This document shows, piece by piece, positions 31,606 through 42,305 of a stretch of DNA of 64,000 bases. Numbering within the stretch: the stretch's first letter is position 1; the number at the start of each line of letters is the position of its first letter. A model generated the notes under the pieces. That model ran no database searches. It saw nothing but the letters and a program-made list of their open reading frames with translations, and had not been told where the DNA came from. The DNA is from Atherinomorus stipes (Eukaryota; Chordata; Actinopteri; Atheriniformes; Atherinidae), in NCBI GenBank assembly GCA_023101725.1, contig JALJCO010000135.1, positions 21,001-85,000 on the forward strand, written 5' to 3'. A program made the translations under genes and the position numbers.

Positions 31606-33402
31606 CACGTCCCACTGTCCCGATGCCCCGATGCGGGGCAGCATTATCAGTCCAGTTTAACGTCCCACTGTCCCGATGCCCCGATGCGGGGCAGCATTAT
31701 CAGTCCAGTTTAACGTTCTGATGTCCCGATGTCCCGATGCGGGGCAGCATTATCAGTCCAGTTTAACGTTCTGATGTCCCGATGTCCCGATGTGGGGCAG
31801 CATTATCAGTCCAGTTTAACGTTCTGATGTCCCGATGTCCCGATGTGGGGGCAGCATTATCAGTCCAGTTTAACGTCCCACTGTCCCGATGCCCCGATGC
31901 GGGGCAGCATTATCAGTCCAGTTTAACGTCCCACTGTCTCACTGTCCCAATGCGGGGCAGCATTATCAGTCCAGTCTAACGTCCCACTGTCCCACTGTCC
32001 CAATGCGGGGCAGCATTATCAGTCCAGTCTAACGTCCCGATGTCCCGATGCGGGGCAGCATTATCAGCCCAGTCTAACGTCCCACTGTCTCACTGTCCCA
32101 ATGCGGGGCAGCATTATCAGTCCAGTCTAACGTCCCACTGTCTCACTGTCCCAATGCGGGGCAGCATTATCAGTCCAGTCTAACGTCCCACTGTCTCACT
32201 GTCCCAATGCGGGGCAGCATTATCAGTCCAGTCTAACGTCCCACTGTCTCACTGTCCCAATGCGGGGCAGCATTATCAGTCCAGTCTAACGTCCCACTGT
32301 CTCACTGTCCCAATGCGGGGCAGCATTATCAGTCCAGTCTAACGTCCCACTGTCCCACTGTCCCGATGCGGGGCAGCATTATCAGCCCAGTTTAACGTCC
32401 CGATGTCCCGATGCGGGGCAGCATTATCAGTCCAGTCTAACGTCCCGATGTCCCGATGCGGGGCAGCATTATCAGCCCAGTTTAACGTCCCGATGTCCCA
32501 ATGCGGGGCAGCATTATCAGTCCAGTCTAACGTCCCGATGTCCCGATGCGGGGCAGCATTATCAGTCCAGTTTAACTTCCCGATGTCCCGATGCGGGGCA
32601 GCATAATCAGTCCAGTTTAACGTCCAGATGTCCTGATGCGGGGCAGCATTATCAGTCCAGTTTAACGTCCCGATGTCCCGATGCGGGGCAGCATTATCAG
32701 TCCAGTTTAACGTCCAGATGTCCTGATGCGGGGCAGCATTATCAGTCCAGTTTAACTTCCCGATGTCCCGATGCGGGGCAGCATTATCAGCCCAGTTTAA
32801 CGTCCCGATGCGGGGCAGCATAATCAGTCCAGTTTAACGTCCCGATGTCCTGATGCGGGGCAGCATTATCAGCCCAGTTTAACTTCCAGATGTGGGGCAG
32901 CATTATCAGCCCAGTTTAACTTCCAGATGTGGGGCAGCATTATCAGTCCAGTTTAACTTCCCGATGTCCCGATGCGGGGCAGCATAATCAGTCCAGTTTA
33001 ACGTCCAGATGTCCTGATGCGGGGCAGCATTATCAGTCCAGTTTAACGTCCAGATGTCCTGATGCGGGGCAGCATTATCAGTCCAGTTTAACGTCCAGAT
33101 GTCCTGATGCGGTGCAGCATTATCAGCCCAGTTTAACGTCCCGATGTCCCGATGCGGGGCAGCATTATCAGCCCAGTTTAACGTCCCGATGTCCCGATGC
33201 GGGGCAGCATTATCAGCCCAGTTTAACGTCCCCATGTCCCGATACGGGGCAGCATTATCAGTCCAGTTTAAGGTCCCCATGTCCCGATGCGGGGCAGCAT
33301 TATCAGCCCAGTTTAACGTCCCCATGTCCCGATACGGGGCAGCATTATCAGTCCAGTTTAAGGTCCCCATGTCCCGATGCGGGGCAGCATTATTTAATCC
33401 CA

Positions 33403-35512
33403 TTAGGACAGCAGGTCATCAAACCACCGTTAAGACATCGGGACTGGACACAGATTACAGTTCATCCTCCCTTGTCTTCAGAGAAAGAGGAGGTGTCCCT
33501 GGATCTTCTGGATTTTTCTGTCCTGTCAGACATTGTGTGTCTGCGTCTTGACATTGAGACGCTCTGATTGGTTTACCCCCGCGTCAAGACGCCAAAGTTC
33601 AGATTTTCCAACTTCAGCATCTGCTGCCCTTGACGGGCGTAATCCTCATTGAACGCTGAAAATCTCAAAAATTGATGCGCGAAATGTCCGAAATGCCTGT
33701 TGACGTGCGTAACGCCCTCCAGGGTCTTTGACGCCTCCTTGACGCGCGTCGGTCATTGACTCTACATGTAGACCTGACGCCCTTGACACGCAAATCGTTT
33801 TGGTGTGTGTGCACTGTTTATCGTAGCGATGTTTTCTCTCTGTTGTGTGTCATATCGTACATGTATCGTATACCTGCCTAAGTGCCTTCTTTGCTGCTTG
33901 GAGGAGAGTTTTGAATGTGGGCTGAATTTTAGCTGTCTCATGTCCTCGGTGATGGACATGATGGTGGACCTGCTGCTGTGATATATTAGAATGTTAACGG
34001 GGTGCTGAAAGCTTCAGGATGTGTGACTGCTATGCAACAAAGCGTTTTCTTGGCCAGACAGACAAACAGCTGTCATGTTCAGAGTCGAACCTCCTGCCTG
34101 ACTCTGAGCTTTTCTCTCGTGTGTGTGATAACATGCAGACTTGACAGCCTTCTGATTCATGTCACGCTTCATTCAGTCGGAGCTCTGGATGAAGTGATTC
34201 ACTCATCATTATAAGACAGACCTTTTTACAGGTTGCATATTTATTCGAAGGTATTAAATTTGATTCAGAAGCACCAGCAGTAGGTGGTGTGATAATCAGA
34301 CTCGGGCTTATTTATCAGTCATGATGCTCTAAAGTTAGAGAATTCTCCACTGTTTGATTTTTTTTTATGTAAAAAAGTCAGATAATTTGTCACCAGAGGC
34401 AGCATGGTGACCCGGTGAGTCATTTGGACGTAGTTCTCGTTGTGGAACCGACAGACCGTACAGCCCACATCTGCTCAGATGATTCCTCGTCCACACGCGA
34501 CGTCCTCACCTTTTATTTTCGGAGAATTCTTCACAAAGAAGAGCGCAAATCGCCAAGGCAGCGCATTTCTTTTTTGGTGATCGCATGCTGTCGCTGTTGT
34601 TCATGTCATTGTCTTCTTCTTCTCCTCCGTTTTCTTCTTCTTCTGCTAGCTGTATTTATTGCGTTGCATGCGGGGATTGTTCCAGACCCAGACCTGTCTT
34701 TGAGGACGTACAGTGTGAGCAGTCAGATCACATCCGAGTGTTGGGTTTGTTTGAACTCTGACTGATTCACACAATTTGAGCTGGAGCTGCGAGCAATGAT
34801 TGAAAATATCAGAGTATCCCAGACTTTAGACTTTAAAAGGTGAAGTACTCCTGTTGGCTGGAGGAGTGATGATGAAGCAGAGGAAGAAGAGCCACCAGCG
34901 ACCAGTCTGGAAGTTACAATAATGTTTCCTGCTCCTGAAATCGGTGCCAGCTCTTAATGTAGAGGTCAGGTGTCAGCAGGGACGCTGGGAGTCTTTATGA
35001 GGAGGATTAACAGGTGTGAGGCATCTGGAGGAGGACTCAGTCTGACTGGAACAAATGAAGGAGGAAGAGGAGATTTGATGCAGAGGAGGAGCAGTTAACC
35101 TGCCTCTGCTGAGAGTCAGAGACGTCAGCCTAAATGTTTTTATTCTAGATGAAGGTGATAAAGATGAAATGATCCCATGTATGAACGGATTCATAGTTTG
35201 TGTTGGTGTTCTGATGAGCTCCTGTTGGACTGTTCTGGAGCAGAGCTTCTGTCAACAACAGGAGCATTAATAAAGTTTAGAATGGAAAAGGAATTGTCCA
35301 AGAGGTTCATTTTCTTCTTGCAGTCTCATGAGAAAAGTTTGAAAATTCAGCAAAAGGAGAAAATATAAAGTGACCTTCAAAAGACCCTGAAAGAGCCAAC
35401 AGAATAGCCTGCAGCTCCGTCAGCACCTGGATAAAACAGATATGTATGAAACAAACACCAGTTCCAATGACGTTGAGACGGTGCGGAAAATGTAAATAAA
35501 AACAGAAGACTA
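33403..35512. other. Array flank and intergenic DNA
   Basis: The right flank of the array has a coding-like frame, described separately. From 33560 to 33800 many short words TTGACGCGCG/TTGACG recur at irregular spacing, part of an apparent old repeat. Beyond 33960 I see nothing but incidental frames and CTT-rich sequence near 34610-34640. Confidence 0.4.
33472..33567 (+). CDS. Weak candidate terminal exon beyond the array
   Basis: A pyrimidine tract 'catcctcccttgtcttcag' (ending 33481) precedes a frame reading KEEVSLDLLDFSVLSDIVCL and a few more residues to TGA at 33565-33567. The residues look protein-like. However, the DNA just after it belongs to a repeat with TTGACG words, and the frame may simply be part of that. 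Unrecognised. Confidence 0.15.
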   Translation: MSSEKEEVSLDLLDFSVLSDIVCLRLDIETL

Positions 35513-35662
35513 TTGCTGCGTCCCAAATCGCATACTTGCATACTCTATACTCAAAATTCCAAATTGAGTACACTAACCATACTATGTACTTAGTGGCTTA
35601 GTACGTGACTTTCAAGTATGCAGTGCTGTCCCAAACCGCATACTCCCGTGTGGAGTACTCAC

Positions 35663-35738
35663 CGGAAATGAAACACCGGTGTCGACTTCTTCTACGGATA
35701 TTTTTGACCGGCGTACAGCCACAGCGCACTGCCGCCAT
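35663..35738 (-). pseudogene. First-exon-like remnant in the transposon (left)
   Basis: On the minus strand AAGATGGCGGCAG provides a YY1-like motif overlapping an ATG. The frame MAAVRCGCTPVKNIRRRSRH... runs 25 codons plus one base to CCG|GTGAGT, a strong splice donor. It resembles the 5' exon of a transposon gene with the rest deleted. The product is unknown. Confidence 0.35.
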
Positions 35739-35792
35739 CTTCTGCCGGCGCTTTTTACCGTTAAGTGTTTTTTTCTGGTTATTTCTCATCAG

Positions 35793-35876
35793 GAAAACAT
35801 GAACATCCTTAGGGAAGCCTTACGCCGAAATCGGCGCCGGCAAATTGATCACCTGCTACTGGCTGAAGCTGCGCAG
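35793..35876 (+). pseudogene. Exon-like remnant in the transposon (plus strand)
   Basis: An acceptor-like 'ggttatttctcatcag' ends at 35792. ATG at 35799 begins a basic, leucine-rich frame (MNILREALRRNRRRQIDHLL...) to GCGCAG|GTTTGC, a possible donor. The arginine-rich start is reminiscent of transposase N-termini in Harbinger-like elements, but this is inference only. Confidence 0.3.
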
Positions 35877-36871
35877 GTTTGCAGCCGATGGTAATTTGTG
35901 TGAACCTACTAGTACATCTGACGTAATTTTAAACTCAAACTTGTGTCCACACAGATGTAATTACAAGTATGCTAGAAATACTTAAAATGAAAAAAACACA
36001 CAAGTATGAGCATAATACATAATGTGAGAAAAAGGTAATTATATTACATCATTGTTATTGAAGCATCAGTGTTACAGCATGTTACTGTGAGGACACTATA
36101 AAAAATAAGTAAATGCAAAAAAGACAGCAAAAAAAATAAATAAATAAACAAAACCACACCACTATTAATATAAATTAAACTGATTTTATTTCAGACATTT
36201 TTCCCTTTTTTCCCTCCGCCTCAAAACCCCAGGATATACTGCCAGATTAATGCCCCAGCAAGTCCCCGGGTATCCTCGTCTGATCCTAGAAAGAGCAAAA
36301 CAAACGTTACAGAAATCATATAAGTGAACAAATAATGCTGCAGATAAAACCTCCATAGCTAATGCTGGTAGTATTGACAAACCATCTATTCATCTGAGGC
36401 TGGCTCTAATACCAGCCTCCCCAGCACTGAAGCCTGGCTCTGATACCAGCCTCCCAAGCAGTGAAGGCAAAAACTCATCTCATTTACCACAATATCAACA
36501 TTTAACAGGGAAATTCAATCTTTTGTTGATATGAGTGCAGCTGACCGAGCCGACAGCAAAAGCACCACGGCGCACCACCAAAGTATAAATACTTCAAAAA
36601 TTTGGACGGAACAATACTATTATAACAGTGTATTATTGGCCGTACACTCTCTGGTCCATGGCAACCGTGTACCGACACCGGTTATTTTTATTCGCCTGGT
36701 TATTGTGGGTAATGCTTCGTAACCCGGCAGCTAATAGCTAACTAGCATGAGCGTTAGCGACACCGTTCGCATTTAAAATAAACATCGGTACACCACAAAT
36801 ACGCTGAAAATGACCACAGCTGGTGGTTCTTCATGGTAAAAGGCATTTTGAGAAAAACAACACAAACTTAC

Positions 36872-36932
36872 ATTTGTAAAGAGCTGCCGTGTTCACTGTG
36901 GACTCGTACGAAGAACCGCTCTCCGCTGCCAT
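36872..36932 (-). pseudogene. First-exon-like remnant in the transposon (right)
   Basis: On the minus strand GGAAAGATGGCAGCGGAGAG starts a frame MAAESGSSYESTVNTAALYK followed by T|GTAAGT, a consensus donor. As with the left remnant, a YY1-like AAGATGGC word covers the ATG and the exon ends in phase 1. The direction places it at the 5' end of a minus-strand gene of the parent element, whose other exons are lost. Confidence 0.4.
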
Positions 36933-37110
36933 CTTTCCACTGGTGAGTGTCCACAGCTGCGTACTCATAATCTTGACGGGTTTGAGTACGTCATCCGGGT
37001 ACTTTTGCATACTTAATTTTCACATACTATGCATACTGTTTTCATTTAGATGTAGTATACTCAAAATTTTGAGTATTGAGTATGCAAGTATGCGATTTGG
37101 GACGCAGCAA

Positions 37111-37469
37111 ATGATTCGCAGATCCTCTCCAGCCTAAATTCCACCGAATACACTGCAAATAAGATATTTAATGTTCCACCTGAGAAACTTGTTGGTTTTT
37201 GTGCAAGTATTTGCTCATTAAGAAACGGATGCCTACCAGTCAAAAGTCTGAGAATAGCCCTATTTTCCAGTTCTTTAAGAATTAATGACGGAAAAATACT
37301 TTTATCCCAGCAAGGAAATTCAACATTGTAATAAGCTCGTACAGGGTGATGCTGCTGGCAGTGAACCTGACGCAGCCTCCCACTGAACACACTCTGATGA
37401 TTCTTCACCGTGTTGTGGAGAGGAGGAAGAGTCCTCCATCATCTTCATCAGCTTGTGCTTGTGCTTATT
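37111..37469. other. Flank between transposon and minisatellite
   Basis: No element recognised. The 115-codon minus-strand frame starting at 37408 is without a known domain. Confidence 0.4.
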
Positions 37470-38010
37470 TCCAGCACAAAACCAGAACCAGATCCAGATC
37501 CGGAGTTCTCCCCAGCACAGAACCAGATCCAGATCCAGAGTTCTCCCCAGCACAGAACCAGATCCAGATCCAGAGTTCTTCCCAGCACAGAACCAGATCC
37601 AGATCCAGAGTTCTTCCCAGCACAGAACCAGATCCAGATCCAGAGTTCTTCCCAGCACAGAACTAGAACCAGATCCAGATCCAGAGTTCTCCCCAGCACA
37701 GAACCAGATCCAGATCCAGAGTTCTTCCCAGCACAGAACTAGAACCAGATCCAGATCCAGAGTTCTTCCCAGCACAGAACCAGATCCAGATCCAGAGTTC
37801 TTCCCAGCACAAAACTAGAACCAGATCCAGATCCAGAGTTCTCCCCAGCACAGAACCAGATCCAGAGTTCTTCCCAGCACAGAACCAGATCCAGAGTTAT
37901 TCCCAGCACAGAACCAGAACCAGATCCAGATCCAGAGTTCTCCCCAGCACAAAACCAGAACCAGATCCAGATCCAGATCCAGAGTTCTTCCCAGCACAGA
38001 ACCAGCTTTC
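37470..38010. repeat. 35 bp minisatellite (CCAGCACAGAACCAGATCC type)
   Basis: About 15 units of ccagcacagaaccagatcc followed by agatccagagttcttc; some have an extra 'agaacc' or a missing 'agatcc' step. Because 35 is not a multiple of three, each frame cycles through three peptides. The open frames of 80-150 codons on both strands are therefore by-products. Confidence 0.95.
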
Positions 38011-38039
38011 TTGATCAGCTTGTTTAGTTTCTTCAAGTC

Positions 38040-38095
38040 TCTGGTCCTGGTCCTGGTCCTGGTCCTGGTTCTGGTTCTGGTTCTGGTTCTGATGC
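38040..38095. repeat. CTGGTC/CTGGTT hexamer array
   Basis: Five CTGGTC units pass into four CTGGTT units and end at ctgatgctg. It lies only 30 bp from the end of the 35 bp minisatellite and shares its 'CCAG' word on the other strand, so it may have grown from it. Confidence 0.85.
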
Positions 38096-38499
38096 TGCTT
38101 CCCCAGCAGATGCTGCAAAGCTGATGTCACTTTCCACAACAGACTTGTAGAAGATCTGCAACATGTTGGTGCAGACGTTGAATGATCTCAGCTTCCTTAG
38201 GAAGTCGAGTCTATCTAGAAGCTATAGGACGTAGACGGCTTGTGTGTAATAGAGAAAAGCAGGAGAGCTGTTTTCAAGGCTCGATCAGATTAAAGTTGAC
38301 TCATCTCTTGCTGCCTGAAAACAGGCTTCTGTAAACCTGAAATGTGGATTATTTTTCATTGCAGGGAGCCTGATCCTTTTCTTAAAGGATAACTTTCTTT
38401 TTTTCGACCTGGACCTTTTCTGTGGGAGTTAATCCAAGAGTTTTTTCGTGCATCTACTCATGGTAACATTTCTGTATCTACATTAAGATTGCTCAACTC
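38096..38499. other. Short intergenic stretch, nothing recognised
   Basis: No repeat or exon signal recognised between the hexamer array and the A-rich repeat. Confidence 0.4.
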
Positions 38500-38680
38500 A
38501 GCTCAACTTAAGTTTATTTGTGTAACACTTTAACACAACAATGTTGAAACAAAGTGCTGAACTAACATGAAACACTTTTACAGCTCAAACACAAAGTAGT
38601 TAAGAATGATCAAATCGCTAAAACAATAATAACACAAAAACAATAAAACAATAAAACAGACACAATGAAAACAATAAAGC
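38500..38680. repeat. LINE-3'-like A-rich repeat
   Basis: Starts 'ctcaacttaagtttatttgt' and 'aaacaaagtgctgaact', then AAAACAATAA words. It has the same layout as 15640-15900, so both probably belong to one retroelement family. Confidence 0.45.
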
Positions 38681-38782
38681 AGGAGTCTCACGATGGGTCA
38701 AAGGCCAGGGCATAAAGGGGCTTTACTGTTCAGCGGCAAAGAGGTCCAGAGCAGCACGACTCCCTCATTTCACCAATACTTT

Positions 38783-38856
38783 GATAGTGTAGTGTAGTGT
38801 AGCGTAGCGTGGCGTGGCGTGGCGTGGCGTGGCGTGGCGTGGCGTGGCACGGCGCG
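38783..38856. repeat. Pentamer array graded from TAGTG to GGCGT
   Basis: About 14 pentamers run from 'gtagtgtagtgtag' through 'cgtagcgt' to nine 'ggcgt' units and end 'ggcacggcgcggcgc'. The order shows stepwise substitution spreading in one direction. G pairs at five-base spacing could support a two-tier quadruplex. Confidence 0.9.
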
Positions 38857-39825
38857 GCGCTGGATCCCTGGCAGCGGTTGTACGCCTCCACCGGCGCTCC
38901 TTCATGCCGGCTCTCTCTCGGTCAGCATGCTCTGCTGCACTGACATCTCACTCTCAGGTGGTGACGCCACCAGCTGGACTGCAGTTTTACCGTCTCTTTC
39001 TACTCGCATCGCGGCGTGATGATGACGGTTTCATCCTCAAAACATTTCAGAAAACAACCATGAGACCGCGCAGAGTTGTCAGACCCCTGCTGCCAGAATC
39101 CAGATCGTTCAAGTCCAGTTCGTTTGAGGAAACCCATGAGGCCGTATCCTAAATGCACGTAAAAACTCCTAGAAATAAGGTCCAGGTTGGAAAGAAAGAA
39201 AAAAAGAGTAATCCTTTCATCTCTGGCAGCTTGTCATTTAATGTGATATTATTATTGGGCTGAGCTGCTGGAATTTCACCCCCCTCTAAAACTTGTGTGA
39301 TGTGCAGCTAATGGTAAGTTGTAATTTTAGTGGTAAGTTATTAGGCATGTGATAAAACATCGATGCAGTGAAACATCGCAATATTTTGTGTTGCAGTTTC
39401 ATATCTATATTTAAAAATGATGTTTCAATATTTTTTTACTAACGAAATCTTGCGAGATTTTATCATTCAATAATGAAATCTGACGAGGTTGTTCTATTTG
39501 CAACAGTCCAGCATGTAGAACGTCTCTGCTTTCCACTGATATCTACGTGGATCTGCAGGTTCAGGTTAAATCTTTACACACAGTGGAAAGTGCAAGTTAA
39601 AATATGTGTCCAGGTTTTCACAGATCACCAGTTAACAATAATACTTTAAGCTAATACAGGAAGTGTCTGCACGACACATTTTACGTCAGCGTAATCGATT
39701 AGGTCGACGCGTTGTGTGTAATTGATTGACAGTATTTTTTCAGTCATTTCAGATGGATTCCCTTTGGTGAATACATTCAGAATGTCTTCAGACACATGTT
39801 GTGGTGTATCGCAGATGAAATTTAT
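38857..39825. other. Intergenic stretch with a weak hAT-like trace
   Basis: Near 39345-39440 'gataaaacatcgatgcagtg' and 'aaacatcgcaatatttt' resemble the ends of hAT MITEs of the 'cgatacatcgc' type, but no partner end was found. Otherwise nothing recognised. Confidence 0.3.
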
Positions 39826-39930
39826 TGCAATATAAGATAAGATAAGATAAAGATACTTTATTGATCCCCGAGGGGATATTCATGTTTCAGTACAACCCGT
39901 CCAAGACACACAAACACAAGAACATAACCA
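39826..39930 (-). mobile_element. LINE 3' tail, minus strand, next to the array
   Basis: 'aagataagataagataaaga' is the reverse complement of a (TTATC)n tail. It is followed by 'ttattgatccccgagggga', the reverse complement of a typical fish LINE 3' end (TCCCCTCGGGGATCAATAAAG). About 60 more bases of 3' UTR ('cccgtccaagacacacaaac') run straight into the 35 bp array. Confidence 0.7.
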
Positions 39931-39934
39931 GACA

Positions 39935-42037
39935 GGATCAGGCAGACCGTGGTCATGCAGCCCCTCACAGGATCAGGCAGACCGTGGTCATGCAGCCCCT
40001 CACAGGATCAGGCAGACCGTGGTCACGCAGCCCCTCACAGGATCAGGCAGACCGTGGTCACGCAGCCCCTCACAGGATCAGGCAGACCGTGGTCACGCAG
40101 CCCCTCACAGGATCAGGCAGACCCTCACAGGATCAGGCAGACCGTGGTCATGCAGCCCCTCACAGGATCAGGCAGACCGTGGTCACGCAGCCCCTCACAA
40201 GATCAGGCAGACCGTGGTCACGCAGCCCCTCACAGGATCAGGCAGACCGTGGTCACGCAGCCCCTCACAGGATCAGGCAGACCGTGGTCACGCAGCCCCT
40301 CACAGGATCAGGCAGACCGTGGTCACGCAGCCCCTCAGAGCAGACCGTGGTCACGAAGCCCCTCACAGGATCAGGCAGACCGTGGTCACGAAGCCCCTCA
40401 CAGGATCAGGCAGACCGTGGTCATGCAGCCCCTCACAGCAGACCGTGGTCACGAAGCCCCTCACAGGATCAGGCAGACCGTGGTCATGCAGCCCCTCACA
40501 GGATCAGGCAGACCCTCACAGGATCAGGCAGACCGTGGTCATGCAGCCCCTCACAGGATCAGGCAGACCGTGGTCACGCAGCCCCTCACAGGATCAGGCA
40601 GACCGTGGTCACGCAGCCCCTCACAGGATCAGGCAGACCGTGGTCACGCAGCCCCTCACAGGATCAGGCAGACCGTGGTCACGCAGCCCCTCACAGGATC
40701 AGGCAGACCCTCACAGGATCAGGCAGACCGTGGTCATGCAGCCCCTCACAGGATCAGGCAGACCCTCACAGGATCAGGCAGACCGTGGTCACGCAGCCCC
40801 TCACAAGATCAGGCAGACCGTGGTCACGCAGCCCCTCACAGGATCAGGCAGACCGTGGTCACGCAGCCCCTCACAGGATCAGGCAGACCGTGGTCACGCA
40901 GCCCCTCACAGGATCAGGCAGACCGTGGTCACGCAGCCCCTCAGAGCAGACCGTGGTCACGAAGCCCCTCACAGGATCAGGCAGACCGTGGTCACGAAGC
41001 CCCTCACAGGATCAGGCAGACCGTGGTCACGCAGCCCCTCACAGGATCAGGCAGACCGTGGTCATGCAGCCCCTCACAGCAGACCGTGGTCACGAAGCCC
41101 CTCACAGGATCAGGCAGACCGTGGTCATGCAGCCCCTCACAGGATCAGGCAGATCAGGCAGCCCCTCACAGGATCAGGCAGACCGTGGTCACTCAGCCCC
41201 CTCACAGGATCAGGCAGACCGTGGTCACGCAGCCCCTCACAAGATCAGGCAGACCGTGGTCACGCAGCCCCTCACAGGATCAGGCAGACCGTGATCATGC
41301 AGCCCCTCACAGGATCAGGCAGACCGTGGTCATGCAGCCCCTCACAGGATCAGGCAGACCGTGATCATGCAGCCCCTCACAGGATCAGGCAGACCGTGGT
41401 CACGCAGCCCCTCACAGGATCAGGCAGACCGTGGTCACGCAGCCCCTCACAGGATCAGGCAGACCGTGGTCACGCAGCCCCTCACAGGATCAGGCAGCCC
41501 GTGGTCATGCAGCCCCTCACAGGATCAGGCAGACCGTGGTCACGCAGCCCCTCAAAGAACAGGCCTAGGGATCAGGCAGACCGTGGTCATGCAGCCCCTC
41601 ACAGGATCAGGCAGCCCCGTGGTCCTGCAGCCCCTCACAGGATCAGGCAGACCGTGGTCATGCAGCCCCTCACAGGATCAGGCAGACCGTGGTCATGCAG
41701 CCCCTCACAGGATCAGGCAGACCGTGGTCACGCAGCCCCTCACAGGATCAGGCAGCCCCTCACAGGATCAGGCAGACCGTGGTCACGCAGCCCCTCACAG
41801 GATCAGGCAGCCCCTCACAGGATCAGGCAGACCGTGGTCATGCAGCCCCTCACAGGATCAGGCAGCCCGTGGTCACGCAGCCCCTCACAGGATCAGGCAG
41901 CCCCTCACAGGATCAGGCAGACCGTGGTCATGCAGCCCCTCACAGGATCAGGCAGACCGTGGTCACGCAGCCCCTCACAGGATCAGGCAGCCCCTCACAG
42001 GATCAGGCAGACCGTGGTCACGCAGCCCCTCACAGGG
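39935..42037. repeat. 35 bp minisatellite (GGATCAGGCAGACCGTGGTC type)
   Basis: About 60 units of ggatcaggcagaccgtggtc plus acgcagcccctcaca, varying at a C/T (acgcag or atgcag) and A/G position, with truncated steps such as 'gaccctcacaggatcag'. A block of about 605 bp is itself duplicated: the rare 'cctcagagcagaccg' step occurs at 40334 and 40940. The common unit has no TAA, TAG or TGA in any forward frame, so all three frames stay open for up to 681 codons. These are not genes. Confidence 0.95.
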
Positions 42038-42194
42038 CGCACCTTTGCAGAAAGAAAACGGTGACATGAGGAAAGATGGTTGGTGGTAAAAAAGAGGTCT
42101 CCGAACTCTCCACGTATACAGGTGGAGACCTTGGAGACAAAAAAAACACACCAGTACAGAGAAGCACGAACTCGACAGTCACAACATGGACACA

Positions 42195-42305
42195 TGGTGG
42201 GTATGTCGACTATTGCAGAATCGTGTATCGTGATACTATCGTTATCATAGGCAAAGTATTGTGATAGTATCGTATTGCGAGGTACTTGGTGATACCCAGC
42301 CCTGT
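42195..42305. mobile_element. hAT-like MITE end, remnant
   Basis: 'tatcgtgatactatcgttat' and 'gtattgcgaggtacttggtg' followed by 'atacccagccctg' is the wording of a fish hAT MITE end. The other end is not evident. Confidence 0.35.

Larger units (their letters stand above)
28420..33402. repeat. Higher-order minisatellite, 45/53 bp units
   Basis: About 5 kb consists of units sharing ggggcagcattatcag[t/c]cc, agt[t/c]taacgt and a variable tail. Tails are of several kinds: cccgatgtcccgatgc gives 45 bp, and cccactgtcccgatgccccgatgc or cccactgtctcactgtcccaatgc gives 53 bp. The order of tail types is kept from block to block, so whole blocks were copied. The 218 bp AATAAA modules divide the array at 29567, 30879 and 31388. 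Frames open for 90-210 codons on both strands arise because 45 is divisible by three; they are not genes. Confidence 0.95.
35513..37110. mobile_element. DNA transposon with 'TTGCTGCGTCCCAAATCGCA' ends
   Basis: The element starts TTGCTGCGTCCCAAATCGCA then tacttgcatactc, and its other end is the exact inverse (gagtatgcaagtatgcgatt then tgggacgcagcaa), giving inverted repeats of about 33 bp. Length is 1,598 bp. Interior pieces look like 5' exons of lost genes on both strands. The termini recall IS4EU/ISL2EU or other PIF/Harbinger-related fish elements, but I could not settle the target duplication. It is non-autonomous: no transposase core is present. Confidence 0.75.

Noticed and set aside
28420..33402. 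CRISPR-like or WD-repeat-like array (repeats of about 30 bp with variable tails; 15-residue NAAPHRDIGTLNW repeats)
   Set aside because: The variable parts fall into a few recurring types, not unique spacers; the host is a vertebrate; open frames exist on both strands because 45 is divisible by three.
37320..38139. Trp/Leu/Asp-rich secreted repeat protein on the minus strand
   Set aside because: Three-phase by-product of the 35 bp minisatellite; frames change with each partial unit.
39861..42089. Overlapping open frames of 242, 471, 477 and 681 codons as genes
   Set aside because: They are three phases of one 35 bp tandem unit lacking stop codons; peptides are the same repeat in rotation, with no start context or splice logic.
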